64,000 nucleotides of DNA from Coffea arabica (GCF_036785885.1 NC_092324.1:31361001-31425000); one strand, 5' to 3'. Positions 45,683 through 57,376 are shown, counted from the stretch's first letter. A program made the numbers and translations. Notes: generated by a model not told the origin, from the sequence alone.

Positions 45683-46016
45683 ATTTAGGTTATATTTGTT
45701 AACTTGGTGTGATTTTGTGGTTTGAATCAATGTTTTAGCTAAATTGTTGTTTTTGTAATGTAGGGTTGGCAATTGAAGGCAAGGATGACCAATTGAGTAC
45801 AAAAAAGGCGAACTTTGATCAAACAACTCAACCCCTCGATTTGCGTTAAAGGTGTTTTTGATTCATTATAAAGGGGTAAAATGCATGTTTTTAATGTTTT
45901 ACATTTGTTCCAGTAATTAAAATTGGCAAACAAATGATCTATGATGAATTCTGAGTCATTGGGGTACCTTTTGTAATTTTTCAAAAGTTGAAATTCTGCT
46001 AAAAATCGAAGCAGAA

Positions 46017-46375
46017 AACGCGTTTTCAAAGAAAACGCGACTACAAGTCGCGTTTCTCAGAATCGCGTTTTCAATTCTGCAACTGCAGAAAAGAAAACGC
46101 GCCTTCAAAACGCGACCCAAAGTCGCGTTTTAATGGAAATCGCGTTTTCAAGCCTGGATCAAGACTCAAAAACGCGACTTATGAAACGCGACTCTAAGTC
46201 GCGTTTTCAAACACAGTCGCGTTTTAAGTGCTGCAAGATTTGGGAAGAAAACGCGATTTTAGAAACGCGAGTTGAAGGCGCGTTTTGAGTCGCGTTTTGT
46301 GTGTCTGAATATAGCCTTCAGAAACGCGATTTCAGCTTCATTTTTTCCTCTCTTTTTAATTTTTCAGGCGCGTTT
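46017..46375 (+). repeat. CGCG motif cluster (element C)
   Basis: About 18 CGCG words in 359 bp. Two perfect 10-bp hairpins AAACGCGACT / AGTCGCGTTT with 3-base loops at 46033-46055 (loop ACA) and 46184-46206 (loop CTA). Less eroded than in B. Confidence 0.87.
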
Positions 46376-47276
46376 TTCTTCTTCTCTTCTACCCACCTCA
46401 CAAATCTTCATTTTTACTCCATAATCTTGCTAGAAATCATCACCCCAACACCTTTTGAGCTTCATACAACCTTTTTAACCGATTAAAATTCAAGAAAAAC
46501 ACTTAAAATCAGGTTTTTGAAGCATTGAAGGTTAGGGTTCTTAAACTCCAATTTCTTCAATTGGAGGTCAATTGGAGGTTGTTTCATAGGGCTTTTTGCA
46601 TTTTTAGCATCACCAAACATCCTTCTACGTGATTGAGGTAAGTTTCTTCATCAAATCTTTTGATTTTAGAAGTTCATATTTTTTATCCTGAGCTATCTGA
46701 CATCTTTTAATTTCGAAAATTTGATGAGGTTCATGGCTATTTTTGATTTTATTCATGATTATTATGATTGTTTAAGCATGTTTAAATGTTTAAATGTAGC
46801 AATTTATTGGTTTTCAAGTACTTTAAAATTCACAATTGCTATATTTAGATGAAATTGGAAAAAGGAACTAGGATGTTTTTGAGCCATTGGTGATGTTAAA
46901 TTATGGTTAAAAAGGGTTAGTTGATGATGTTTAAGCATGTGCATTGTGTATAGTGAGTAATTTGGTTGATTTGGTGAGTTAGTTAGTTTAATTTTTGCCT
47001 AAACATGATTATAGCTAAAAGCATATTATTATTGTTAATTCTAAATAGTTATAATCATAATTGCTCCTATTTTCACTAATTGAATTATAATTGATACATA
47101 TCTTGTGTAATTTGGTGATTTTGGGCAACTTTAGGCAGAAAATATGTCTTGTACGATCATTGAATGATTAGAACTTAAGCAATTGTATTTGAGGTTATTT
47201 GGATTAATGTTGAACTTTTGTTGCCAAAAAAATGAGTTGTAGTACATGTGAATAATTGAAATATTTTTTAGGTACT
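46376..47276 (+). other. Non-coding leader of ORF3 (element C)
   Basis: AT-rich, alignable with B 16032-16962. It ends with AATATTTTTTAG just before GGTACTATG, a strong splice-acceptor-like stretch, which fits expression of ORF3 from a spliced transcript. Confidence 0.6.
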
Positions 47277-48482
47277 ATGCCAAGAGGAAGAAGAGCGGTA
47301 CTTTCATCCTCTAGTAGTGAGGAGAGGGAGGTTAATGAAGAGATGGAGGTGACTGAAGAGGAGAATTCACCTTCTCCTCCACCAATTAACCGTCGACCTG
47401 GTGAGGGCACCTCCCGTGGAGCGGGAAGATCGGTATTTGACAGTGCTAGGTTCAACACTCGCAGGAATCAGGAGTGGCATGAGGCGCGTGCTAATTTGGA
47501 GTTTTTATTTGAGATGCACGTCAGTCCACCAGTTGAGATGATGTACAACATCTCAGAAGCTTTTGCTCAGCTAGGATGGGCTCCGATTCTCACCCTTCCA
47601 AACCATTACTACCCAGACCTGGTGCGCGAGTTTTACGCCAACATTGAAAGTAAGGCGCGCCATAGTGGAGAAATAATTGAGTCCTGGGTGCGTGGAAGAC
47701 GAATCACCTTGTCACGGCAAGATTTGGCTGCTATTTTGGGGTGTATGGATGACGGACGTCCAGTAGATTTGAAGAAGGAGTTTGTTCCCCCGAATAGGAG
47801 GTGGGATCCATCATTGGCCATGGCCAGATTTGGTCTCGAGTACCAGCCTTTTCGCTCAACAAGGAAGGAGACCATTTTGGCGAATGTCTTCGAACCTCGT
47901 CATCGGCTTATTATTTACATGATGGCTCACAATGTCATCCCAAAGAAGACGGGGCACACGGAGGTTCGCAAGAGCGATATTTACTTCCTTGATTACATGT
48001 TCCACAACCGAACTTCCCCGTATGCTCGAATTTCATTGCCGAACATCATCATCAGCCACATTAGGTCTACGGCGAGGCGTAAGACAACTTCTTTCAAACT
48101 TTCATTTCCTCGTCTACTGACTTTAATCTTCCCCCGTTTTGAAGTTCCCTTGGAAGGCATGCGGCGGGAGTATGTTCCACCACGTGCTGAGATGACTATC
48201 ACTACTCTTCGCCGCCTTGGTATTGGCACGGGAGACATTCCACGCCCTGTTCAGGAGCGGAGACAAAAGGCTAGACATGGTCGCGATGGAGCTGGACCAT
48301 CTACTGCAGCACCACCTCCTCCTCCGCCACAGACCAACTGGCAGCGGCTTTTCGGTCGCTTGGACGACATCGACCATCATTTAGCCAGAATGGATACTCG
48401 CCTGGACCGAATTGAAGATCATTTAGGCACACGCCCACCTCCCATCGATGACGATGAAGATGACGATGAAGAGGATGATTGA
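47277..48482 (+). CDS. ORF3 of element C, intact, unknown function
   Basis: About 401 codons from MPRGRRAV; this ATG is chosen because B uses the same one and the upstream extension is not shared. Ser/Glu-rich acidic N-terminus (SSSSSEEREVNEEMEVTEE), a Pro/Arg-rich linker, a globular centre (WHEARANLEFLFEMHVSPP, REFYANIE, WVRGRRITLSRQDLAAILG), a Pro-rich hinge (PPPPPP), a short coiled-coil (LDDIDHHLARMDTRLDRIE) and an acidic tail of Asp and Glu. No signal peptide or membrane segment, so it is not an envelope protein. The centre resembles the plant transposon protein domain common in Athila-type elements. Role unknown; the coiled coil suggests oligomers. Confidence 0.85.
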   Translation: MPRGRRAVLSSSSSEEREVNEEMEVTEEENSPSPPPINRRPGEGTSRGAGRSVFDSARFNTRRNQEWHEARANLEFLFEMHVSPPVEMMYNISEAFAQLGWAPILTLPNHYYPDLVREFYANIESKARHSGEIIESWVRGRRITLSRQDLAAILGCMDDGRPVDLKKEFVPPNRRWDPSLAMARFGLEYQPFRSTRKETILANVFEPRHRLIIYMMAHNVIPKKTGHTEVRKSDIYFLDYMFHNRTSPYARISLPNIIISHIRSTARRKTTSFKLSFPRLLTLIFPRFEVPLEGMRREYVPPRAEMTITTLRRLGIGTGDIPRPVQERRQKARHGRDGAGPSTAAPPPPPPQTNWQRLFGRLDDIDHHLARMDTRLDRIEDHLGTRPPPIDDDEDDDEEDD

Positions 48483-48726
48483 GGCTGCCCTTTGGCTGGC
48501 TTTTCTTTTGTTTGCTTGTTTGCGTGTTATTTTTTATCTTTTGTTTTAAAAAGGTTAACTTACATTCCTTATTTTGAATTTTGGAACTTGTGGCAGTAAC
48601 TAGTAGATCGTTGACTGTAGATGGTTGAGCGGTCGATGGCTCATGATTCAAGGCTTCACTGGACCGCAGCCATATCACTTGGGGAGTCACTTGTTCCTTT
48701 CTTTTGTTTCTTTTCTTTTCTTTCCC
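48483..48726 (+). other. Region after ORF3 (element C)
   Basis: Pyrimidine-rich stretch (TTTTCTTTTGTTTGCTTG) and no gene. The minus-strand frame overlapping it is a shadow of ORF3. Confidence 0.5.
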
Positions 48727-48766
48727 TACACATTGAGGACAATGTGTATTCTAAGTGTGGGGGAAG
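48727..48766 (+). promoter_or_regulatory. Internal hairpin plus purine tract module (element C)
   Basis: TACACATTG / CAATGTGTA, 9-bp stem, loop AGGA (48727-48748), then AAGTGTGGGGGAAG (48753-48766). It lies about 1.0 kb before the 3' LTR. Confidence 0.77.
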
Positions 48767-49739
48767 AAATGTGTGGTACTTGTGATTTTAGTTGTGTTTG
48801 ATATAATTCTTGTGCTTAAATGGTGTTTCTTGTGGTTGCTGGCAGGGAGTTTTAGTCCACTTTTAAGGGGAGACTCTGTCAAAATTTTTCCAAAACCTTA
48901 TACATATATATGTTATTAACTATAATAAATAAATAAAATTTTGTCACTTATCCTTTTGAAATAAATATATGCGGTTTTGATACTTCTTTTCTCATGAAAT
49001 TTGGAAATGATTTTTATGTGATTATAATTTTTACATCTATAGGAAAGTATATCTAGTAAAGTGGAGAAAATTATGCCTACATTTTGTATATTTGATGAAA
49101 ATTCTTCTTTTTATCTAATTTTATAAGATAAGAAATTAATATGGTTAATAAGTGTCATACTCTTCTCATGATTACTCTTAGAGGGAATTTTATTATATAT
49201 TGTTAAAAAAAAGAAAAAAAAATGGTTATTCTACTCCAATGATTCTCGTACCGAGTAACCGGGGGTTGCCATCTACAAATGTCGACATTCGCGTAAAAAG
49301 GTACTTGAATTAAGAGTATGCAAAGCAACTTGAGTATGTGAAATGTTGAGTAACCGGGGATCTGCATCTAAAAATGTTGATCTTCGCGTCAAAAGGCATT
49401 TTTCACAACTTAAGCAATATTTAACCCTTAAAATATCAAAAAAAAAAAAAAGAAGTAAATTAAATCCCTCTTTAAGAAAAATAAGAAGTTGATCATGAGA
49501 TTAGTTAGCATCTTTATTGACTATAGGAGTTGCTTGCTTGCGAAATTAGATAAAAATAAGAAGTTGAGTTGAATTGGTAAAATTATGGTATACTTGGCTC
49601 TTCTTTGCTTGATATTATGAGTACTTGAACTTAATGGAAAGATCACATAAGGGTTATTTACCTTGATTCAAGGAAATGGAGTTGAAATACTACATATGTT
49701 TATTTTCAATTTTTGGATCATTGATGGTTGGAATTTTAT
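48767..49739 (+). other. Non-coding 3' region of element C
   Basis: AT-rich. GGCAGGGAGTTTTAG (near 48841) is shared with A. Two GAGTAACCGGGG motifs at 49253 and 49348 (95 bp apart), each followed by a TCGCGT word. A-rich tract at 49436-49452. No gene. Confidence 0.65.
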
Positions 49740-49779
49740 ATTGCTTGAGGACAAGCAATGATTCAAGTGTGGGGGTATT
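49740..49779 (+). promoter_or_regulatory. Terminal hairpin and polypurine tract (element C)
   Basis: ATTGCTTG / CAAGCAAT with loop AGGA (49740-49759), then CAAGTGTGGGGGTATT up to the LTR. Confidence 0.87.
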
Positions 49780-51505
49780 TGATAAGAGTTTATTTTACGT
49801 ATTTTTAAGTGCATTTTATTAGTTAATTTTGAGTTGATTATTTAGTTTTATAATTAAAATAAAGAGGTTTTTGGTAAAATTATATATTTTTGGTAAAAGT
49901 GGATAATATTGCATTTCTATTGATTTTAATGGTAAAAACTTCATTTTTATGCAGGAATGATGATTCAATCACCAAAGGATGTCAAATGAGGTAAAAAAAT
50001 AGAGATTTGGTGATAAATTCAAGTGGCAACAAGAAGAATGAAGTGAAAAACGTTCAAGTGAGGAAATGCAATACAAGTCAGTTTTGACACTCTTCAGTAT
50101 TTCGATCATATCTCAGGCTACAAAGCTCCGATTTGGATGATTCTTGAAGCATTGGAAAGCTAACTCAAAGGGCTACAACTTTTGTGTTTTGCACAAAAGC
50201 TAGTTCGGCCTTTATGATAGAGAAAATCGCAGATGAAGTAAGGCCAAAGTGAATACGCGAGTACACAAAACGTGACTTGTAACCGCGTTTTGTGTAGGCG
50301 CGTTTTATAGCCGAAATTCTGCAATTTGACTCAGCCAATTCTCTTGTGTTCATACCACTTTCCAGCTATAAGATGCAAGGGAATTCGGTGCACATGCTTC
50401 AGAAGACAAAAGGGCAAGAAAAGTGGCTTATTTTCAAGTCAAAAATATTGGTTTTTGACTATGCTAACAAAGTGGAGATTTGGGAATCAAAGGATAGAAT
50501 TTGACTTGGAAAAATGGAGCTTTTGAGTAGTTTTTATGCAGAGATAGAGGGAGAGGTCTGGACAACCATTCGTAGCTTAGCTTCTTACAGAAAAACATAT
50601 TCTCTCTACCTAGGACTTGCAAGGGGCAATTGGGATTTCATCTTGTAATCATCTAAGTTCAAGACAAAGGAGATTTTTGGAAGGCTTCACCATATCTTGG
50701 CTAAGACTTTCTTTACTCTGTTTGTATTTGTAATTCATGATGATTTACATTAATGAAGTTATGAGTGTTTCATCATTCATGAGTAGCTAATTTCCTTTAT
50801 CTAGGGAGTAGATGAAGCTTATGGCCAAATGATATGAAGTGATTGTGATTTATGCTTGTTATGTCTTGTATTAACTTATCTACTTGTGTATGTTGGATTA
50901 CTTGTTGTTGCTTGATCACCAATAGCAGGTTTATAGTTGTTTTTACTCATTGAGAAATGGTAAAAATAATGGAATGACATAAGTAGAGCTTGAGTAGTAT
51001 ATTCATGAGAATAGAAATACATTCAAGTGGATGAAATCTGCATTTCATGTGTGAATAAGAACAGATTTAGTATTTACCAAGAGATTAGGAAAAACTAATC
51101 TGTTTTAACCCATTATTATCATGAGAATGTGATTTTGGTATTTCTGGAAATGAATCCTTGGTTAAACAAGAGCAGTAACAAGTGTTGAATTAATTCATTT
51201 TAGATCTTTTGTGTCATAAGTGGAATCTACATCCCTAGATCTTAATATTTAGTGAATTCTACTCCTATTGTGAAATTGCATTTATCTATTTAAGAATTTT
51301 TGTAGTTGAATTAAAATCTGAAGTTTCTGCTCAAATTAATTGTAAGTCTAAATAATAGAGTAAATTAGTATCTAATAATTGTTTTAAATTGCTCCTCGTG
51401 GGATCGACCCGATACACATCTCGTACTACAATTGCGACCTGTATACTTGCAGTCCAACGGGTGTAAATTCGGAATTAAACTTGCACTTAAAGTAAAAACC
51501 CGTCA
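49780..51505 (+). repeat. 3' LTR of element C
   Basis: 1726 bp, same ends as 41176-42901. Differences noticed: GGGCTAC for GGGATAC (about 50170), GAGTAGCT for GAGTAACT, and CCTAGATC for CCTAAATC. Followed by the TSD ACGCG. Confidence 0.95.
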
Positions 51506-51775
51506 ACGCGCCTTATAATCGCGTTTTCCATAATCGCGTTTTCAATTCTGCGCCTATACTGAAGAAAACGCGCCTCAAAACGCGACAGGAAGCCGCGTTT
51601 TCTACCAAGTCGCGTTTTCCAGCCTGATCAAAAATTGAAAACGCGCCTTCAAATACGCGACTCCAAGTCGCGTTTTATAACACAGTCGCGTTTTCGATCC
51701 TGCAAGATATGTGAAGAAACGCGACTTCACAAAACGCGGCTTGGTGGCGTGTTTTGATGAGTCGCGTTTTCGGAG
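51506..51775 (+). repeat. CGCG motif cluster (element D, right part)
   Basis: About 13 CGCG words; the left edge of the cluster is at 41152-41175, before element C. Hairpin ACGCGACT / AGTCGCGT with loop CCA at 51655-51673. Confidence 0.85.
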
Positions 51776-52095
51776 GAAAAAAAAAAATTGCAGATTCCTT
51801 GATTCTCTTTTTTCTTCTTTTCCTCACATATATTTTCTTGTACCTTGAGTTGCTTATTGTGTATTTTTTTTAGGTACATCACGAAAACAAAGAATTGAAG
51901 TTACGGATCATCATTTTGTTTATTAAACCTTTGTTTTCACTTTTGTTTCTCATTTTTCATTTTTAGGATTACATCACTAATGGTTATCCAATGAAACTCA
52001 TGAAGCGTTGGAGATACACGGATAATGGATTTTGAAGCTTCATATTCAATCACATCATAGGGGAGTATTACTTTCTTTATCTTGATTTTCCTTTT
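51776..52095 (+). other. Non-coding internal region of element D, after the CGCG cluster
   Basis: AT-rich, no ORF3. GGGGAGTATTACTTTC near 52061 is shared with A, showing an A-like stretch here. Confidence 0.5.
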
Positions 52096-52133
52096 TACAC
52101 ATTGAGGACAATGTGTATGTTAAGTGTGGGGGG
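52096..52133 (+). promoter_or_regulatory. Internal hairpin plus purine tract module (element D)
   Basis: TACACATTG / CAATGTGTA, loop AGGA (52096-52117), then AAGTGTGGGGGG (52122-52133). Confidence 0.77.
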
Positions 52134-53161
52134 AGAATTGAGATTATATATATTGTATGTGATTGAATTATTAGTTGCAAATATTGGACTTGTGTTAAAA
52201 TTCAAAATTTTTCTAAAATCTTGTCCAAAATTGCAAACTTGCCCCAAAAAGTTTCATATTTTTTCGATTTTATCCAAGGGGTAACAAGTTTCATACCATT
52301 AGTAATTCAAATTCCTTCTACATTTGAGATAAATATATATGATTTGGAAACTTCTTTTCTCATTTAACTTGGAAATGACTATTATGTGATTATAATTTTG
52401 CATTTGTAGGAAAATATATCTTGTGAAGTGGAGAAAATTATGCCTATATTTTTTTGCATATTTGATGAAATTTCTTCTCTTTATTGGATTTTATAAGTTA
52501 AGTGATAAATATGGTCAATAAGTGCAATACTCTTCTCATGATTATTTTTTTAGAAAATTATTATTCCCTTTGCTATTAAAAAAAAAAAAAAGAAAAAAAT
52601 GATGAAAAATGAAAAAAATGAAGAAAAAGAGAAAAACAAAAAACAAAAGAAAAAAGAAAATAAATAAAAATTCTTCTACTCCAATGATTCTTGTACTTAG
52701 TAACCGGGAGTCTTCATCTACAAATGTCGACTTTCGCGTAAAACGGTACTTGAATTAAGAGTATGCAAAGCAACTTGAGTATGTGAAGTGTTGAGTAACC
52801 GGTGATCTTCATCTAAAAATGTCGATCTTCGCGTCAAAAGGCATTCTCACGTCTTAAGTAATATTTAGATATGTAATATTAATAAATATCTTTTTAAACA
52901 GAATTAAAAGATGATCATGAGTTTAGGAAGCATTATTATTGACCATATGAGTTACTTACTTGTAAGATTGGGTAAGGATGAAAAATTGATTTGAATTTGT
53001 TATAATGACGGTATAATTGGCTCTCCTTTACTTGATATTATGAGTACTTGAACTTAATTGAATAATTGCATAATGGTTATTTACTTTGTTTTGAGGAAAT
53101 GAAGTTGAAATGCTACATATGTTTATTTTCAAATTTTGGATCATTGTTGGTTTGTATTTTT
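52134..53161 (+). other. Non-coding 3' region of element D
   Basis: AT-rich with an A-rich tract (52577-52672) and the dual AGTAACCGG motif (about 52699 and 52795). From about 52900 the sequence follows C (GATATTATGAGTACTTGAAC) rather than A. No gene. Confidence 0.6.
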
Positions 53162-53201
53162 ATTGCTTGAGGACAAGCAATGGTTCAAGTGTGGGGGTAT
53201 T
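53162..53201 (+). promoter_or_regulatory. Terminal hairpin and polypurine tract (element D)
   Basis: ATTGCTTG / CAAGCAAT with loop AGGA (53162-53181), then CAAGTGTGGGGGTATT up to the LTR. Confidence 0.87.
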
Positions 53202-55147
53202 TGACAAGGGTTTATTTTACGTATTTTTAGTGTGTTTTATTAGTTAATTTTGGTTTGATTATTTAGTTTTATAACTAAAATAACTAAGGTTTTGGTAAAA
53301 AACTATATTTTATGTTAAAGTGGCTAAATATTGCATTTTATGGATTTTTATGGGAAAAACTTCATATTTTGTAGGTTTAATGATTCAATCATCAAATGAA
53401 GTGCATTGAGAAGATATTTGGATGATTGAAGATGGATTAAAGTGAGGAAAATAAAATATGAAGTGTAAAAGGAAGAAATGCAATTTGAGGACAAAAATCA
53501 AGAAAAGTCAGCTTTGACAACTCAGACATATTTTCGTATTTTGACTATATCAGGAGCTACAATGATCGGATCAAGGTGATCTTGGTACCATTTTGAAGCT
53601 AAGAGATATATCTACATTTGGTATGAAGACATCAAAGTCCAATTCATCCGTTTTCATAGTCCAAAAGTTGAAATACCGAAATTCAACTCAGCTGTCCAAA
53701 GTGGAAAACAGAGTTCCGACCAGTGTTTAGTATTTTGATCATATCTCAGTCTACAAAGCTCCGATTTGGATGATTCTTGAAGCATTGGAAAGCTAACTCA
53801 AAGATCTACAACTTTGGTGTTTTGCACAAAAGCCAGTTCGGCCTGCATCATGGAGAAAATGGCAGTTGAAGTAAGGACAAAGTGAAAACGCGAGTGCACA
53901 AAACGCGAGTTGTAGACGCGTTTTGTAAAGGCGCGTTTTCTGGCCGAAATTCTGCAATTTGCTCAGTCAATTCTCTTGTGTTCATACCACTTTCCAGCTA
54001 TAAGTTGCAAGAGAATTCGGTGCACATGCTTCAGAAGACAAAAGGGCAGACAAGGTGGCTTATTTTCAAGTCAAAAACATTTGTTATTGACTATCCTAAC
54101 AAAGTTGAGATTTGGGAATCAAAATGTGGAATTTGACTTGGAAAAATGGAGCTCTTAAGCAGTTTATATGCAGAGACATTTTGGGTGGTCTAAAAAGGGG
54201 GAAATATACGGGAGAAGCTTGGAAGTGCAGAAATGTAGTTTTTCCATTCTCTTAGTATTAGATTAGTGTAGTATAGTTTAGCTAGTTAGTTCATCCACTC
54301 TTGTATATTATCTAGATTAGGATGAAAATGGAGGATGAAGAAGGCAAGGAAGAAAGCTCATGTGACAAGGGTTGTATTCCTTCCAAACTCTTTATCTTTT
54401 GTATTTGATTCCAAGTTTAGTTAATATACAAGTTCTGGATTTTGTGTTCATTATGTGTTTCTAAAGTTTATGCCTTGGGTTTGGTTGAACTTTCTATGAT
54501 TGTTAGTGTTTATCATTTGGCTATTTAACTGCTATGTTTTGAGCAAGTTATTTAGCACTTTGGCTCTTTAAATCATGATTAATCTGGTACCATTAATTCT
54601 GATTATCTAAGGTGTTATTTCTGCAATGAAAATTGAGATTTAACATTAGTTCAAGAAGTGCTAAACATAGGGAGTACACTCACGAAAGTAGAGGTGCACC
54701 TATGTGGTTTTTAGTGATTCATTTCATGTAATTTCACTGAAGAAATGAACTTGTAGCTAATTTCATAACCATGAGAATAGGTATGGATTAGTTATAAGTA
54801 TAATTGATTCACTACGAAAGTAGGATTCAAATGCATAAGGAAATTACACCATAATTAGCCTAGATGTAGTAATTAATGATCCAAATATAGCACTTGCATG
54901 AGTAGTTAGGGATACCACAACCTAAGGAGCTTTCATTTGTTATTTTGTATAATTTCAGTAGGTTAAATTTGTTATAATTCATTGATAGTCTAAATAATAG
55001 AGAAACTTTAGTAATACCGGTAATTGTTCACTCTTCCCTGTGGGATCGACCCGATATATACCCTAAACTACTAGTTGATCTGTATACTTGCAGTGAACGG
55101 GTGTAATTCGGTATTTTTTAGCTTGCACGTATGTAAAATACCCGTCA
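53202..55147 (+). repeat. 3' LTR of element D
   Basis: 1946 bp, matching 37565-39510 almost base for base, including the CGCG hairpin (53898-53926) and the chimeric junction (about 54191-54197). Followed by CCTAG, the right target duplication. Confidence 0.95.
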
Positions 55148-55159
55148 CCTAGGTACATC

Positions 55160-56863
55160 CCTATTTATACACTAGAAGTTCTAAACTAAATAGGAAATGA
55201 AAGTGCGTAAAAAATAGGAAAAAAGCATGCAACTCATTCCACATCAGTCCCTTCCATATCAAAAAATTCGATCTTAAATTATCTTAGAAACTTTCAAACA
55301 CCCACAAACTAGAAACCCCATAAATCTTTCTCAACATTGAAATAGCTTTTGAACTATCAACACAAATTGGAATGTAAAGAAGACCCATAATTTTGTTGTC
55401 ACGAATTCAAACAATACTTCAAAAGCGATAATCATGCCATTTTCATTATCAAGATAACTTTAGATTGCGGTTCTCAAATAATAAAAGTCTTCACATTATC
55501 AGATTTCACCATGGTAACTGTTACTTTTAGCATAATTAAATTTGGATAAATAAAATATTCATTTTCTACTATTATCAATTCCTTTATAGGCAAATTGAGA
55601 ATGCACTTTGTTCTTCTCAAGTGAAAATATCGTGTCTGCAACTTTATTTGGAGAAATAATTTCTTGTTCTTTAACGTCACCTAGCATGTCACCTACATTA
55701 ACATCATAAACTATAGGCGAAATATTTAATAAATTATTGTGGATTAAATGAGCAATTCACAATGTATAACGTTAAAATTCGCATGAACGCATTTAAAATT
55801 TACATCTCTTATATTTAACATCATAACGGTGTTAATCTTCAATGTGCATTAATATCATCGGTATTAAAATCTTTATGATGTTAATCCATAATATGCATTA
55901 ATATCCTCATTAATACAATTAAAATTCAAATAATCTATCATGTATAAACACATACTGACAATTATTATCATTCCTTGCATTTATATACTTTTTTAATTTA
56001 ATTTCACCTACCATCTTTTGTATTTATTTATTTTTCTAATTAATCTTAAGTTTTCATACATATGACATCAAAAAATTCTTAATGATTGCCCTTTAGTCAC
56101 AAAAATTTGACACCCAAAATATCATAACAAGTGCCCATTGGATACAAATTCAAATAAGAAATTCGTTTTGTTTGCCTAATTTGAAGAATTCAATCTTTTT
56201 TTTTAATAGTGAAATATCTTGAAATTTATGTCGAATTGGTAGGTGTACATATAAGTGAACTTTATTTTGGTGGGAATCGCTTCATTCTCGAATAATAAAA
56301 TGTATTTACTTAGCAAGTCTAGGGTAAAATGCAATGGATTGTTTCAAGACCGAACCTCATTGTTAATACCACTTGTAAAGATAAAATTCTAGAAAGTCCA
56401 GATCAGGGAGATTGCAAACGACTTTTTTTTGTTCCAACAAGATTTTAGAGTGGGCGCATTTAAACTATTTCAGATAATGGTAGCCAAACTACTAACTAGA
56501 ATTGAAAATGTGTGAGAAATCATGCATTTGTAGTAATCACTGTCAACACTTTGACCTTTTTATATAGGTCAAAATTATCTAGGATAATGTAAGTAGATAT
56601 GGAAGGAAGGTTTAATGTTAATTTTTTTGTTAGTCATTTAATTGGCGTGTTAAATGTTCCCGATCTTGTATGATATGCCTGCACAAAAAAAATTGTAGAG
56701 ATAGATCTATTGTATATGAGTCAGGATGAAATCCTATAAGCAGACCTTAAAGTTCTAATGAGAGAAAATAGAAAACAATTGAGAAGAAATGAGTGAAAGA
56801 GAAGAGAGAAAAGAGAGAAGGCGAGAGAAGATGGAGGAAAAGAAAGATAAAAAAAAAACATCA
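55160..56863. other. Rest of unit U6 and promoter of U7
   Basis: Resumes the array after the nested insertions. It contains the minus-strand frame remnant 55474-55680 (LPIKELIIVENEYFIYPN), AATGTGCATTAATAT words, a stretch near 56170-56330 not seen in other units, and the TATA/leader of U7. No intact gene. Confidence 0.5.
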
Positions 56864-57376
56864 ATGGCACGTTTCCTTTTGGCAAATAGTCATTGCAATC
56901 TTCATTTTTATCTCTATGATGCTTTGGATATCTACTAATCACGGACAAAACATTATCGAATCTGATTGCTATGAAAGTTATCTTGCTGAGGTCATTGGAA
57001 TTTCAACCTCCTTAACTATCCCTTGCATAGTGATAGTTTATCATGTCATTTTAAAACAAAGTACTATGTTGGGAAGAAAATGAGTTATCTTGCGATATCC
57101 CTCTTGGAAGGTTCTCCAGTGGGATTTGCTATCTTTTCTAAGTATCTTTTGAAAGAATTCGAGAAAGCAATAGCTATGTTTTATGAGTTTGCCGTTTCTC
57201 TCTTTCTGTTTGAAAGGATGTTTTAAACATTGTCATTCTCAGTTGTGTCTACGACATCATCCTAAATTATCCAGTCATGATTTTCTTATTTTACTTGGAT
57301 TTTGGGGCTGTTTGGAGTTTTTTTTCCCTATCTATCACCCTCTTCATAGTTAGATATTGGTTCCTAATTTATCAGG
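56864..57376 (+). pseudogene. U7: membrane-protein-like exon, decayed
   Basis: An extra base after ATGGCACG moves the start out of frame. The body reads in two overlapping frames: NHGQNIIESD...MLGRK, then SYLAISLLEGSPVGFAIF...FERMF. Donor TATCAGGTAAACTT is kept (CAG ends at 57376). Confidence 0.58.

Larger units (their letters stand above)
41176..51505 (+). mobile_element. LTR element C: young Athila-type element without pol
   Basis: LTRs 41176-42901 and 49780-51505 (1726 bp each, about three differences seen by eye) and the perfect target duplication ACGCG (41171-41175, 51506-51510). Internal order: PBS, intact Gag-protease, double hairpin, CGCG cluster, intact ORF3, internal hairpin-purine module, dual GAGTAACCGGGG motif, terminal hairpin and polypurine tract. 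Reverse transcriptase, RNase H and integrase are absent with no scar visible by eye, so mobilisation must rely on enzymes from a related pol-carrying element. It inserted into the CGCG cluster of D. Confidence 0.95.
37565..55147 (+). mobile_element. LTR element D, non-autonomous and mosaic, split by element C
   Basis: LTRs 37565-39510 and 53202-55147, both 1946 bp and nearly identical (one difference noticed, ACTACATT against ACTATATT). Target duplication CCTAG at 37560-37564 and 55148-55152. The internal region (39511-41170 plus 51506-53201) holds a PBS, a gag-derived pseudogene, the double hairpin, a CGCG cluster, the internal and terminal hairpin-purine modules, and no pol. Gag and the second half of the LTR are A-like; the CGCG cluster, the sequence before the 3' LTR and the first half of the LTR are B/C-like. 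Element C (41176-51505) inserted into its CGCG cluster. Confidence 0.95.
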
